From Bombiscardovia apis (lineage in GTDB: Bacteria; Actinomycetota; Actinomycetes; Actinomycetales; Bifidobacteriaceae), in contig NZ_AP026800.1 in NCBI RefSeq assembly GCF_033095945.1, positions 620,001 through 684,000 of the forward strand: a DNA stretch of 64,000 bases. The letters run 5' to 3'. The notes beneath the pieces are model-generated. The model did not search any database, had not been told where the DNA came from, and worked only from the letters and a program-made list of their open reading frames with translations. This document shows positions 44,560 through 53,865 of this stretch, one piece after another (the first letter of the stretch is position 1; each line of letters opens with the position of its first letter). The translations under genes and the position numbers were made by a program.

Positions 44560-46815
44560 TTACTTGATGTCGATTATGACCAGCTTTTGCGTAGGTCGTG
44601 TCATAGCAACATAGAGGTCTGAAGCTGCAACCAAACGAGACGGGGCTTCTGATGCGATGCGTTCTGGATTGACCAGCACAACCGCGTCGAATTCCAAGCC
44701 TTTCGTTTCTTGAGTAGTGCACACCACAATTTGGCGTTCCCGCTGGTCTTGGGCCAGCAGACGGTCAAGGGTTTCTTCGCCAGCGATTTGCTGATAAGCA
44801 TCTTTCAAAGCCGTTTCTAGTTCAGCAATCTGGTTGACGCTGGCGATAAGAGCGATGCGACCAGTGCCATCGGCAGCAATAAACTCTTGAGCTAGCCGGG
44901 CTCCAGCTAGGGCTGCTGCCAGTACAGATTCAGCATCAGTAGCAAGTTTTATGCGCTCAACAGCGTTGGGCACTGCCCTAACTGCCTTTACTGTTGAGAT
45001 ATGCAAGCCCTCAGTTCGGGCATATAGGGATGCCAGTTCAGAAACTTCTTGAGGGTTGCGATAGTCAATAGTAAGTTCGTGTAAATCCCATCCGTGAGGT
45101 CCAAAGAGATGATTCATGCTTCGCTCCCAAGAGCGAGTCCCGCCCAAGGTAGAAGTTTGTGCTACGTCTCCCACGATGGTGAAGGAGCGCGAAGGGCAGC
45201 GGCGGATGAGCATCCGCCAATCCATAGCGGTAAGCTCTTGAGCTTCGTCGACCACGATATGTCCAAAAGCCCACTCGCGGTCTTCGGCAGCTCGCTGGGA
45301 GGCATCCTGCCCATCGAGACCGTTGATGTTATCAAGCAGCATTTGTGAGGTAACCAAACCGTTGCCTATGCCGTTCTGTGCCAGCGTATCTTGGGCAAAC
45401 TGGCGTTCTTCCGCTTCTCGGGCTGACTGAGCAGCCTGGCGGGCCATCTCTTTAGGGTCGGGGCCCAAAAGCTCCATGGCCTCGTCGAGGAGGGGAATGT
45501 CTGAGCTTGTGAGGGGCGAGCCCTTTGGGCGAGTTAAAGCCTCGACGTCTTCCTTCTTAAGCCAGGGTGCAAACCTGGTCATCAGGGCCGGGTGAGACCA
45601 GAGGTTGTCAATCAGCCATTGCGGCTGCATGGGAAGCCATGCCAGATTGATAGTTTTGCGCACCTGGTTGTTCATACGCAGCAGTGATTTTGCTCGCGAG
45701 AGCTCGTCGTGCTCGGGAGTGTAATCCAATCGCTCAGCGTAGCGGTTGACCATAGCTTGGATAACTGAACGGGCGAAGGTCTCCCGGGCCTTGTTGTGGG
45801 GCTGACGGGTGCGGCGGGCATCTGCCAGAGCCTGCTCCACATCGACGGCGAGCATGGGAACGCTCATGCCCTCAATTGAAATGCGTGGCAAATCGGCTGG
45901 CACCCGTTCGCGGCTGTGTACCGCATCTGCAATGAGCGCAGCCATGCGGTGGTCGCCCTTGAGCTTGGCTGCGTATGGAGAGTCGCTAGCACTTGCATGT
46001 ATTCCGGGAATGAGATCACTGATTGTGCGGCTTAAAACTCCGGTTTCGCCTAGTGATGGCAAGACTTGATCGATGTAATGCAAGAAGCTGGAGCTGGGGC
46101 CTACGACCAATACGCCCGAGCGCTCAAGTGTGGAGCGATGCGTGTAGAGCAGGTAAGCAGCCCGGTGAAGGGCCACGGCGGTCTTACCTGTTCCGGGCCC
46201 TCCTTGCACGACAACAGCATGGGCCAAGTCTGCTCGAATGATGCGGTCTTGCTCGGCTTGGATGGTGGCTACGATGTCGGTCATCTTGCCGGTGCGCCTG
46301 CTGGAAAGACTGGCCAGCAAAGCTCCCTCGCCGGCCAGCGTGCCCTGGCTGGCAGCTTGGTTAACTTGCGAAGAGTTCACATCAAGCACTTCATCTTCGA
46401 TACCCGTTACCGTGCGGAAACTCAAACTAATGTGCCGGCGCATAGTGATGTCGCCGTGGTTGGAAGGCGTGGCCTCGTAGAAGGGGCGGGCTGCCTCGGC
46501 CCGCCAATCAGTCAAAATCGGTTCGTGAGATTCGCTGGACAGGCCGATTCTGCCTATATAGCGGCGTTCGCCGTCGGTGTGGTCCAAACGTCCAAATACT
46601 AACCGGTCTTCTACAGCTCGCAGCTGGGTGAGTCGGTCTTCGTACATACTAGCGAAGGAATCACGCTCGGTGCGCTGGGTGGGGGAGCCGTGGGAACCAG
46701 CTGCACGGACGGCATCGAGCCGAGACTTGGTCTGCTGGCGTAAATCGTCCACGCGGCCATAGGCGCGATCTACTGCGTCTTGTTCTTCCTGTAGCTGTGA
46801 GGAGTATGTCGACAT
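44560..46815 (-). CDS. HelD/HelR-type UvrD-like ATPase
   Basis: A 751-residue superfamily 1 helicase-like ATPase. It has an N-terminal coiled coil (EEQDAVDRAYGRVDDLRQQTKSRLDAVRA), Walker A VVVQGGPGTGKTAVALHRAAYLLY, Walker B HIVVDEAQELTAMDWRML, TIVGDVAQTS and C-terminal TQETKGLEFDAVVLV and LYVAMTRPTQKLV. The layout is that of the HelD/HelR proteins, which bind RNA polymerase and release it from stalled or rifampicin-blocked complexes rather than unwinding DNA. Whether this copy gives rifampicin tolerance is not shown by the sequence. It ends 28 bases from the end of nrdR (convergent). Confidence 0.9.
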   Translation of the reverse strand: MSTYSSQLQEEQDAVDRAYGRVDDLRQQTKSRLDAVRAAGSHGSPTQRTERDSFASMYEDRLTQLRAVEDRLVFGRLDHTDGERRYIGRIGLSSESHEPILTDWRAEAARPFYEATPSNHGDITMRRHISLSFRTVTGIEDEVLDVNSSQVNQAASQGTLAGEGALLASLSSRRTGKMTDIVATIQAEQDRIIRADLAHAVVVQGGPGTGKTAVALHRAAYLLYTHRSTLERSGVLVVGPSSSFLHYIDQVLPSLGETGVLSRTISDLIPGIHASASDSPYAAKLKGDHRMAALIADAVHSRERVPADLPRISIEGMSVPMLAVDVEQALADARRTRQPHNKARETFARSVIQAMVNRYAERLDYTPEHDELSRAKSLLRMNNQVRKTINLAWLPMQPQWLIDNLWSHPALMTRFAPWLKKEDVEALTRPKGSPLTSSDIPLLDEAMELLGPDPKEMARQAAQSAREAEERQFAQDTLAQNGIGNGLVTSQMLLDNINGLDGQDASQRAAEDREWAFGHIVVDEAQELTAMDWRMLIRRCPSRSFTIVGDVAQTSTLGGTRSWERSMNHLFGPHGWDLHELTIDYRNPQEVSELASLYARTEGLHISTVKAVRAVPNAVERIKLATDAESVLAAALAGARLAQEFIAADGTGRIALIASVNQIAELETALKDAYQQIAGEETLDRLLAQDQRERQIVVCTTQETKGLEFDAVVLVNPERIASEAPSRLVAASDLYVAMTRPTQKLVIIDIK

Positions 46816-47019
46816 AGGCTTCTCGTCCGTTCCTGGTGGTCCCGAATACTCGTAAAACTAGGCACCCCACTATAGCGCTTGGCCACTACTTGAGTATGAA
46901 AGCAAGCGGCAGTAACCCCGATGAGACTTGCGAGCTCAGCCTTGGTTCGTGCTCACATTCTCGAAATTGTGTGTAGATAGGTGAAAAGCTCAATAAAAAT
47001 GAGTTTTTATGGTGATTTT

Positions 47020-47044
47020 CGGTGAAGAGTGGGGTAAAGTGGGG
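47020..47044 (+). promoter_or_regulatory. MraZ box upstream of mraZ
   Basis: Three 10-bp-spaced repeats read CGGTGAAGAG, TGGGGTAAAG and TGGGGAGTGT, matching the TGGGN-N5 direct repeats that MraZ binds to repress its own operon. They lie about 70 bases upstream of the mraZ start. The 300-base stretch between helR and mraZ (46816-47115) otherwise holds no gene; it contains an A+T-rich segment (46985-47010) that may be part of the promoter. Confidence 0.8.
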
Positions 47045-47115
47045 AGTGTTTCTTTAGGGGGTGCTCTGCCGAAAGTACAAGAGCTACTGCAAACACATAA
47101 AAGGAGGTGGTAAGG

Positions 47116-47628
47116 ATGGCTGAGCCAGAAGGGCAAGAACTCAGTTCGCCATCGCTAGCCACCTCAATGGGTGGGCATGCTGCACTGCCTCCGCTCTTGC
47201 TGGGCACTTACACTCCCAAGATGGACGCCAAAGGTCGTATGGCTCTGCCTGCCAAATTCCGCAACCGCTTGGGCGAAGGTTTGGTTATGGCCCGCGGTCA
47301 GGAGCGCTGTGTTTACCTGCTGCCTACCGATGAATTTCGCCGGGTGGCCGTCCAAATCCAGCACACATCGATGGGAAACCGTGCAGCCCGCGAATACCTG
47401 CGCGTCTTTCTTTCCGGAGCTGTGGACCAAGAACCCGACAAGCAGGGGCGTGTATTGGTTCCTCCCATGCTGCGAGATTATGCCCACTTGGGCCAGGAAG
47501 TCGTGGTCATCGGAGTGGGGACCAGGGCTGAGATTTGGGACAAGCAGGCTTGGGAAGAATATTTGACCAGCAAAGAGCAGGGCTACTCAGACATAGCCGA
47601 CGACGTACTTCCGGTGGTGGATTTCTAA
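47116..47628 (+). CDS. mraZ: Transcriptional regulator MraZ
   Basis: A 170-residue member of the AbrB-like family that controls the dcw operon. The two SpoVT/AbrB repeats are GTYTPKMDAKGRMALPAKFRNRLG and SGAVDQEPDKQGRVLVPPMLRDYAHLG. The N-terminal 30 residues are an extension compared with the usual 145-residue form. AAAGGAGG lies seven bases before the ATG. MraZ boxes upstream suggest self-repression. The TAA stop overlaps the ATG of rsmH (TAATG). Confidence 0.96.
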   Translation: MAEPEGQELSSPSLATSMGGHAALPPLLLGTYTPKMDAKGRMALPAKFRNRLGEGLVMARGQERCVYLLPTDEFRRVAVQIQHTSMGNRAAREYLRVFLSGAVDQEPDKQGRVLVPPMLRDYAHLGQEVVVIGVGTRAEIWDKQAWEEYLTSKEQGYSDIADDVLPVVDF

Positions 47629-48695
47629 TGGCCCAAACAATAAACTCAACTCGCGAACACGAACTCGATACCTTGAGCAGCATCCACCAGCCCGTTTTGC
47701 TTGAAGAATGCGTTGACCTAGTCAGCGCTGCCCTGAGCGATCCAGGTTCTGTAGTAGTGGACTGCACGCTTGGTTTAGCTGGTCACGCCACCGCTTTCCT
47801 GAAAGCGGCTCCTAGCGCTCGCTTGATTGGTATCGACCGAGATAGTGAAGCCCTAGCTTTGGCGGGGGAGCGAATGCGCAAGGAAGGCTTGAGCGAGCGC
47901 TTCCAACCGGTTCACGCCGCTTTCGACCAGCTGAGTGATATTCTCGACGATTTAGGAATTGCACGAGTCAACGCAGTCTTTATGGACTTGGGGCTGTCGA
48001 GCTTGCAAATTGACGAGCGCGATCGTGGGTTTTCCTACAGTCAAGATGCCCCGCTTGATATGCGCATGGATAGCAGCCAGGAGCTCACAGCTCAACAGAT
48101 TTTGGCCACCTATTCGCTCGACGAGCTGACCGCGATTTTCAAAGAGTACGGCGAAGAGCGTTTTGCGCGCAAAATCGCTCGCAGAATCGTTGAAACCCGC
48201 GATGCCCAGCCCCTAACTACTTCTTCCCAGCTCGACCAACTGGTGGATGCTTGCATTCCCAAGGCCCACCGCGCTCCGGGTAATCCTGCCAAGCGCGTTT
48301 TCCAAGCCTTGCGCATCGAAGTGAACGGCGAACTCGACAAACTTACTAGCACTCTGCCCCAGGCAGCTCGCCACTTGAGCGTAGGCGGCAGGCTAGTAGT
48401 GGAGTCTTATCATTCGCTCGAAGACCGCGCAGTCAAGAGGTTCATGGCTTCGGGGTTGAAGGTAGACCTGCCTCAAGGGCTGCCAATCGTGCCGAAGGAA
48501 GCGCAACCAATTTTCACCGACCTGACTCATGGCGCCCGCAAGGCCGATGCTGAGCAGATTGCTTTCAATCCCCGCTCGGCTTCGGTCAGACTGCGAGCTA
48601 TAGAGCTCACTCGGCCTATTCCTGCTGACCGCGCTCAGCAGTGGAATGCCAACACGTACAACCGCAATAGTCAGCACCACACGGGGAGGAAATGA
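47628..48695 (+). CDS. rsmH: 16S rRNA (cytosine-1402 N4) methyltransferase RsmH
   Basis: A 355-residue SAM enzyme, formerly MraW. Motif I is VVDCTLGLAGHATAFL (variant of the usual DGT.G.GGH), followed by the acidic GIDRDSEALALA, MDLGLSSLQIDERDRGFSYSQDAPLDMRMD, and YHSLEDRAVKRFM. These are diagnostic of the family. I used the ATG overlapping the mraZ stop; a longer frame inside mraZ adds nothing conserved. It is the second gene of the dcw operon. Confidence 0.95.
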   Translation: MAQTINSTREHELDTLSSIHQPVLLEECVDLVSAALSDPGSVVVDCTLGLAGHATAFLKAAPSARLIGIDRDSEALALAGERMRKEGLSERFQPVHAAFDQLSDILDDLGIARVNAVFMDLGLSSLQIDERDRGFSYSQDAPLDMRMDSSQELTAQQILATYSLDELTAIFKEYGEERFARKIARRIVETRDAQPLTTSSQLDQLVDACIPKAHRAPGNPAKRVFQALRIEVNGELDKLTSTLPQAARHLSVGGRLVVESYHSLEDRAVKRFMASGLKVDLPQGLPIVPKEAQPIFTDLTHGARKADAEQIAFNPRSASVRLRAIELTRPIPADRAQQWNANTYNRNSQHHTGRK

Positions 48696-48697
48696 TT

Positions 48698-49246
48698 ATG
48701 GCCTCATCAGCGCGTTCCGTCCGTTCGAAAACGGCGCCAGATCAGCGAAGGCCAGCCCGCCAAGAAGAGGTGCGCCGGCCGCAGCTCAGCCTTATTGAAG
48801 GCGGCCGTACCTCTGCTAACGCTTCCTCAGTGAGCGTGGGGCAGAAGGCTCGCAATGTCATCTCTTGGGCTAGCAATCGCTCTACACCGCTGATTCATTT
48901 CGTGGTTGCGCTCGCTTTCTTGAGTGTGTGCTTGCTGGGATCGCTCCTGCTGCGCACTCAGATGGTGCAGAATTCTTTTGAAGCCAGCTCAGTGCAAAGC
49001 TCGATTAGCCAGCTGACTCAAGATGTCCAAGACGATCAAAATAAGCTCGACGAGCTTCAGGCCTCCCTACCAGACAAGGCTCAGCAGATGGGCATGGTTC
49101 CTCAACAGGGCACTAATTCGGTTGATTTGAGCGGATACCAGCCTCCCGCGGCCCAGCCTCAAGTTCCAGCTCCCGCTCCTGCTCCTGCTCCGGCTCAGCC
49201 TGCTGGAGAGCAAGCAGCACCGGCGGCGCAAGCAGGTCAGCAGTGA
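48698..49246 (+). CDS. FtsL-like cell division protein
   Basis: A 182-residue single-pass protein in the ftsL position. A basic cytoplasmic N-terminus is followed by a membrane segment at about 68-88 (FVVALAFLSVCLLGSLLLRT), then a short coiled coil (SISQLTQDVQDDQNKLDELQASLPDKAQQMGM), matching FtsL's topology and the leucine-zipper-like helix used to bind FtsB and FtsQ. A Pro/Ala tail ends it. Sequence similarity is weak, as is usual for FtsL. GGAGG lies eight bases before the ATG at 48698 but only two before one at 48692. The stop overlaps the GTG of ftsI. Confidence 0.82.
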   Translation: MASSARSVRSKTAPDQRRPARQEEVRRPQLSLIEGGRTSANASSVSVGQKARNVISWASNRSTPLIHFVVALAFLSVCLLGSLLLRTQMVQNSFEASSVQSSISQLTQDVQDDQNKLDELQASLPDKAQQMGMVPQQGTNSVDLSGYQPPAAQPQVPAPAPAPAPAQPAGEQAAPAAQAGQQ

Positions 49247-51063
49247 AATTAAGCAAGGCAGGCAAGGTTAAAAAAAGAGGAACAAAGACTTTTAACCTCG
49301 TTTCTTTTGCCCAACGTTCGATTGTGGTGGGTATCATCCTTTCTCTAGTTGCTTTCGTGGCTTTGGGTAAGCTGGCTTGGATTCAGCTGCTCGACGGGCA
49401 GTCTACCGCGGAGGCAGCCGCTAAGAGCCGTACGGTACCTCGAACCTTGCGTGCCCAGCGTGGGAAGATCGTAGATACCAATGGTATGGTTCTGGCGCAA
49501 AGCCTTGAGCGATATACGATTGCGGGCTCTCCTAAAGCAGCGGCTGACTTTATTCCCATCAAGTGCACCACCCAAACTAAGGATTACTGTCATGCTATCG
49601 ATGGCAAGCCGGTGGGCGCGAGTGGGCCGGCGGCAGTAGCACGCTTGCTAGCTCCCGTATTGGGTATGAACCAGATGGAGCTGGGCGCGCAACTCACTGG
49701 CACGGGCTCATACGTGGTCTTGAAAAAAGAGGTCACTCCTCAGGTCAAGCGGGCTATAGACAAACTTAACCTGGCGGGCGTCATCTCAGCTGAGTTGAGC
49801 AACCAGCGCTCTTATCCCCACGGCGATTTGATGGGTTCGCTGATTGGTGGTGTCGATACTGACGGCAAGGGTGTGGCAGGCATAGAATATATGGAAAACG
49901 GCCTCTTGACTGGTAAAAATGGCTACGAGGTGTACCAGCAAGGTCGACAGGGCCAGCAGATTCCGGGCACTGAAACTAAATCGAAGCAGCCGGTGAATGG
50001 TAAAGATGTGAGCCTGACTATTGACGGCGACGTGCAGTGGTATGTGCAGAAGGCGTTGGCAGATGGCAAAGCCAAATATCAAGCTGGCTGGGCAATAGCA
50101 ATTGTTCAAGAGGTGGGCACTGGTCGGCTAGTAGCGATTGCGGATACTGAGAACCGGCCCGCGGGAAGTGCCGAGGCGAAGATGAATCCGCCGCTAGTAG
50201 TGACGCAGACTTTCGAGCCTGGCTCGATTGGCAAGACGATTACGCTCGCCGGCATGCTGCAAGAGGGTGTGCGCTCTATGGACGACAAGTTTACCGTACC
50301 TGACCATATTAAAGTCGACGGACAGGAATACCACGATGCTACTCACCACTCCGACGAGCATTGGACCATGGCTGGTATTTTGCAAAACTCTTCAAACGTA
50401 GGCATGGTAATGGCTTCCGATAAGTATTCGGACCAAAAGCGTTACGATTATTTGACCAAATTCGGTATTGGACAGCCTTCGGGCTTGGGCTTGCAGGGAG
50501 AATCGCGCGGCCTGCTGACCACTCCGCAGACATGGGACCGCCGTACGCGCAATACCGTACTATTTGGCCAGGGCTACGCTACCAACGCGATTCAACTGAC
50601 TAACGCTGTTGCCACCATTGCTAATAATGGCGTGCGCAACCAGCAGAGTTTGATTAAAAATGTGAGCGATTTGAACGACAAGTCAGATCCGGAAGCAACT
50701 GGGAAGCCCACTCGCGTAGTCGACGAACATGTGGCCTCGCAGGTGATGAACGGTATGGAATCGGTGGCGGAAAAGTTCAAGAGTGTGGCATCGGTCAACG
50801 GTTACCGGGTGGCTTCTAAAACTGGTACCGCAGAGGTGGCAGGCCAAAACGGCGCGCTGACCTCGATTATCAGCGATTGGGTGGGTGTGATTCCTGCCGA
50901 CAATCCGCGTTTTGTGGTCACCGTGGTGATGAAAGATCCCCAGGGCACCTATGGTGGTCTCACTGCCGGCCCTGTGTTCGCCCAAATTGGTGAATTCCTT
51001 ATGCAGAAATACGAGGTACCGCCATCTGTGCCTCGTACAGATGCTATTCCTGTTGAATGGTGA
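49243..51063 (+). CDS. ftsI: Septal peptidoglycan transpeptidase FtsI (PBP3)
   Basis: A 606-residue class B penicillin-binding protein. After a short basic N-terminus there is one membrane segment (about 24-45), the PBP dimer domain (RAQRGKIVDTNGMVLAQS), and the transpeptidase domain with SxxK in FEPGSIGKTIT, SxN in QNSSNVGMV and KTG in VASKTGTAEV. These bind beta-lactams. The GTG overlaps the preceding TGA (GTGA), so it is coupled to the FtsL-like gene. It cross-links septal peptidoglycan together with FtsW, encoded 5 kb downstream. Confidence 0.97.
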   Translation: MKLSKAGKVKKRGTKTFNLVSFAQRSIVVGIILSLVAFVALGKLAWIQLLDGQSTAEAAAKSRTVPRTLRAQRGKIVDTNGMVLAQSLERYTIAGSPKAAADFIPIKCTTQTKDYCHAIDGKPVGASGPAAVARLLAPVLGMNQMELGAQLTGTGSYVVLKKEVTPQVKRAIDKLNLAGVISAELSNQRSYPHGDLMGSLIGGVDTDGKGVAGIEYMENGLLTGKNGYEVYQQGRQGQQIPGTETKSKQPVNGKDVSLTIDGDVQWYVQKALADGKAKYQAGWAIAIVQEVGTGRLVAIADTENRPAGSAEAKMNPPLVVTQTFEPGSIGKTITLAGMLQEGVRSMDDKFTVPDHIKVDGQEYHDATHHSDEHWTMAGILQNSSNVGMVMASDKYSDQKRYDYLTKFGIGQPSGLGLQGESRGLLTTPQTWDRRTRNTVLFGQGYATNAIQLTNAVATIANNGVRNQQSLIKNVSDLNDKSDPEATGKPTRVVDEHVASQVMNGMESVAEKFKSVASVNGYRVASKTGTAEVAGQNGALTSIISDWVGVIPADNPRFVVTVVMKDPQGTYGGLTAGPVFAQIGEFLMQKYEVPPSVPRTDAIPVEW

Positions 51064-51142
51064 TGTGTATGAATAGGAGAGAGCGAAGCGTCCGAACAGC
51101 CTGCCGAGTTTGGCTGCTCCCCGCCAGCGGAGAGGCAGAAGC

Positions 51143-52198
51143 ATGAGCGCGCTGAGCGAGTCGATCTCTCAACGAATAACTTTGGGCTATCTTCATAGTC
51201 ATTATGGGCTTGAACTGGACCCCGCTTTCGCGCAAGACGTGACCGTTACTTCCATAGCCGACGATATCCTTTCCGTGCGCCCAGGCTCCCTCTACTTGCC
51301 CTGCGTAGGTATCGACAGCAAGGTGAGTGAAGAGTCGCAGCTGGCCGCGTTGGAAGGGCCGAGTCGGGCTATTGACGACGATACCGAGTCTGAGCAAAGC
51401 GAGCAGTTAAGCGAAGTTGACCAGGCTGAGAGTGAGTCAGAGCCTTCGCATGTCAACAACCTACCCCTCTTGATTAAGCAGGCTGAATTGCGCGGAGCTT
51501 ACGGTGTGGTGCTCCCGTCGAGCGCCCGGAAAGAGCACCTGCAGGCCGGGATTCCGCTGCTATATGGTGATTTGGAGCCTGACGCTTTAGGCCAGATTCT
51601 CTCCAATGCAGCCGGTGATCCATCTTCTTCGCTTGCTGTCTTTGTGCTTGCAGGTGAAGATGTGAGTCAAGAGGCAGCTGATTTGGCTCACTTTTTGCAT
51701 ACTTTGGGCAATCCGGTCGGGCTCTTGAGTGCTGGTAATATAACTTCGCTGGACCGGCCCCTTGATGTGGAAAAGCCCTTGAGCATGTTTGATGTGCAGC
51801 GGGCGCTGTCGATTAGCTTAGAAGATGGCACTGCTGCGGTTGTGATTGGTGCCGACCCACAGACCTTGCAGCATCAGGCTTTGTGCAATGTGCAGATTGA
51901 TGTGCTATCTTTCCCGACTGCTTCGGCCGAGCATGCTAATAAGTCGCCAAGTCGTTTCCATGAGGGGCGCAAGGGGCAGCTTAATGCGGCTGCTCAGCGT
52001 TACGGTTTTGCTGTGGGCTCACAGATGCAGGTGGCTCGCATTTCAGATTCCTCTGATGAGATGGCCCGCCAGGCTTTGGGAAGTGCTGACCAAGCGCGCA
52101 TTGATCGGCTTTCGCTCAACATTGCGATGACTGTGGCTGCTGGGGTCAAACGGAGCCATATTCGTAGCGCTTTGGAGGCTTCGCAAGAATTGGCTTAG
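51143..52198 (+). CDS. MurE-like protein lacking the ATP-binding loop
   Basis: A 351-residue protein in the slot that murE normally occupies. The N-terminal part (about 35-55, VTSIADDILSVRPGSLYLPC) follows the Mur-ligase N-terminal pattern, and AGNITSLDRPLDVEKPLSMFDVQRALSISLEDG follows the MurE segment that carries GT...TTP. Where the P-loop GTNGKT should lie, at about residues 168-176, the sequence is VLAGEDVSQ. There is no intact EVSSH, no N-L-x-x-DHLD, and the C-terminal ligase domain is missing (351 against about 490 residues). A catalytically dead relative is the best reading, and the true murE must be elsewhere. An acidic insertion lies at 70-100. Confidence 0.72.
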   Translation: MSALSESISQRITLGYLHSHYGLELDPAFAQDVTVTSIADDILSVRPGSLYLPCVGIDSKVSEESQLAALEGPSRAIDDDTESEQSEQLSEVDQAESESEPSHVNNLPLLIKQAELRGAYGVVLPSSARKEHLQAGIPLLYGDLEPDALGQILSNAAGDPSSSLAVFVLAGEDVSQEAADLAHFLHTLGNPVGLLSAGNITSLDRPLDVEKPLSMFDVQRALSISLEDGTAAVVIGADPQTLQHQALCNVQIDVLSFPTASAEHANKSPSRFHEGRKGQLNAAAQRYGFAVGSQMQVARISDSSDEMARQALGSADQARIDRLSLNIAMTVAAGVKRSHIRSALEASQELA

Positions 52199-52299
52199 GA
52201 TTGCGCAGCCTTACTGCGCCACAACTTGGAAATGTAGCAAACGGAACACCTGCTCGCGGCTCCTGCGCCGCACAGTGGGAATGAACACGAGAGGTAAAG

Positions 52300-53865
52300 A
52301 TGGTAGAGGCTAAGCGGCCGGGGATGATGCCTATGAGCTTGGGCGAGGTGGCGCAGGCCACTGGTGGCCATCTGCTGGCAGAGCCAGAGGCTTCCGGTAG
52401 TGCTAGTGGCTCGTCGTTGCAAGTGACCAGCGTGGCTACTGACACCGGTCAGGTGCAGGCTGGCACGCTCTTCGTGGCGATTGCTGGCGAGCGTGTAGAC
52501 GGTCATGACTTCTTGACTGTGGCTGCTGAGGCTGGAGCGTGCGCAGCTTTGGTTGCTCACCCGGTTGAGGGCGTTAGCTTACCTCAAATTGTGGTCGACG
52601 ACACCGTTGCAGCCCTGGGCCGCTTGGCTGCCCACAACTTGGAACGCCGCCGCGAGCTGTCTACTCCCTTCACTGTTATTGGCATCACTGGCTCGGTAGG
52701 TAAAACGACTACTAAGGACTTGCTTGCAGCCCTACTGCGTGAGTTGGGCCCCACTGTGGCACCCGTTGGATCCTTTAATAACGAAATCGGCTTGCCGCTT
52801 ACAGCCCTTGGAGTGGGGGAGTCCACCCGATATTTGATTGCGGAGATGGGCGCTAGCCGGGTGGGCGATATTGCTTATTTGACTTCTATTGTGCCTCTCG
52901 ATATTGCGATAGAACTCAAGGTTGGTGTAGCGCACTTGGGCGTTTTCGGCTCGGTGGAGCGCATTGCACAGGCCAAGAGCGAGCTGGTGCAGGGTTTGCG
53001 TCCCCAGGGCGTGAGCGTGCTCAATGCCGATGACGAGCGCGTGGCAGCTATGGCCAAGTTGGCTCCCGGCCGAGTCTTGTGGTTTGGCCTAGGGCAGGTG
53101 CAGGGCGCGGTCAAACAAGATGAGCTCGACATGGGGGCCGCGAATATTTGCACCGATTCGCTTGACCATCCCCACTTTACGCTCCAGGCGCGAGGCGAGC
53201 AGCCCCTAGAGATGGAATTGGGACTCAGTGGCATTCACAACGTTATAAACGCTCTGGCAGCTGCAAGCGTGGCCCACGAGCTGGGACTGCCAACCGAGCG
53301 CATAGGACAGGTGCTTGCCCAGCAAGGTCACATCAGTCCGCACCGGATGGCCCTGAGCCAGGTCGAGCGCGAGGGCAGCAGCTTTACGCTGATTGATGAT
53401 TCCTTCAATGCCAATCCTGACTCCATGCGCGCCGGGCTCCACGCGCTGTCGACTTGGGGCGCGGACGAGCAGACTCAGCCTGCTAGCAAGCCCTACCGTA
53501 TAGCCGTTTTGGGAGGCATGCTTGAGCTGGGCGAGCAGACGCTCGACATGCATCGTACCATCGGCGAGTATTGCGCCCGGCTCGGCCTAGATGCTCTCAT
53601 AGCAGTCGGCGGCAGCGGCAACGATCTTTCAGCCATGGCTGGCGCTATGGTAGAGGGGGCAAGTGCGTATAGCGCGGAGCAGGAGCAAGCTCAGTCGACC
53701 TTGGTAGTGTACAAGGCCGTAGACACGCAGGAAGCCGACCAGATAGTCATCGAACTGACTGGCCAGCATCCGGGCAGTGTCGTCTTACTCAAGGGCTCCC
53801 ATAGTTCCGGGCTGAGTGACTTGGCCGAGCGTTGGCAGGGCGAAAGATTGGGAGTAGCAAGGTGA
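52300..53865 (+). CDS. murF: UDP-MurNAc-tripeptide:D-Ala-D-Ala ligase MurF
   Basis: A 521-residue Mur ligase that adds D-Ala-D-Ala to the UDP-MurNAc-tripeptide. The N-terminal domain (SVATDTGQVQAGTLFVAIAGERVDGHDF) is followed by the ATP loop ITGSVGKTTTKDL and the Mur core with EMGASRVGDIAYLTSI and NNEIGLPLT; the C-terminal domain has DDSFNANPDSMRAGL and LGGMLELGE. It starts 101 bases after the MurE-like gene, behind GAGAGG. Its TGA overlaps the GTG start of mraY. Confidence 0.97.
   Translation: MVEAKRPGMMPMSLGEVAQATGGHLLAEPEASGSASGSSLQVTSVATDTGQVQAGTLFVAIAGERVDGHDFLTVAAEAGACAALVAHPVEGVSLPQIVVDDTVAALGRLAAHNLERRRELSTPFTVIGITGSVGKTTTKDLLAALLRELGPTVAPVGSFNNEIGLPLTALGVGESTRYLIAEMGASRVGDIAYLTSIVPLDIAIELKVGVAHLGVFGSVERIAQAKSELVQGLRPQGVSVLNADDERVAAMAKLAPGRVLWFGLGQVQGAVKQDELDMGAANICTDSLDHPHFTLQARGEQPLEMELGLSGIHNVINALAAASVAHELGLPTERIGQVLAQQGHISPHRMALSQVEREGSSFTLIDDSFNANPDSMRAGLHALSTWGADEQTQPASKPYRIAVLGGMLELGEQTLDMHRTIGEYCARLGLDALIAVGGSGNDLSAMAGAMVEGASAYSAEQEQAQSTLVVYKAVDTQEADQIVIELTGQHPGSVVLLKGSHSSGLSDLAERWQGERLGVAR

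Noticed and set aside
51143..52198. Naming this gene murE
   Set aside because: It lacks the GTNGKT loop and the C-terminal ligase domain, so it cannot be assigned the MurE reaction.
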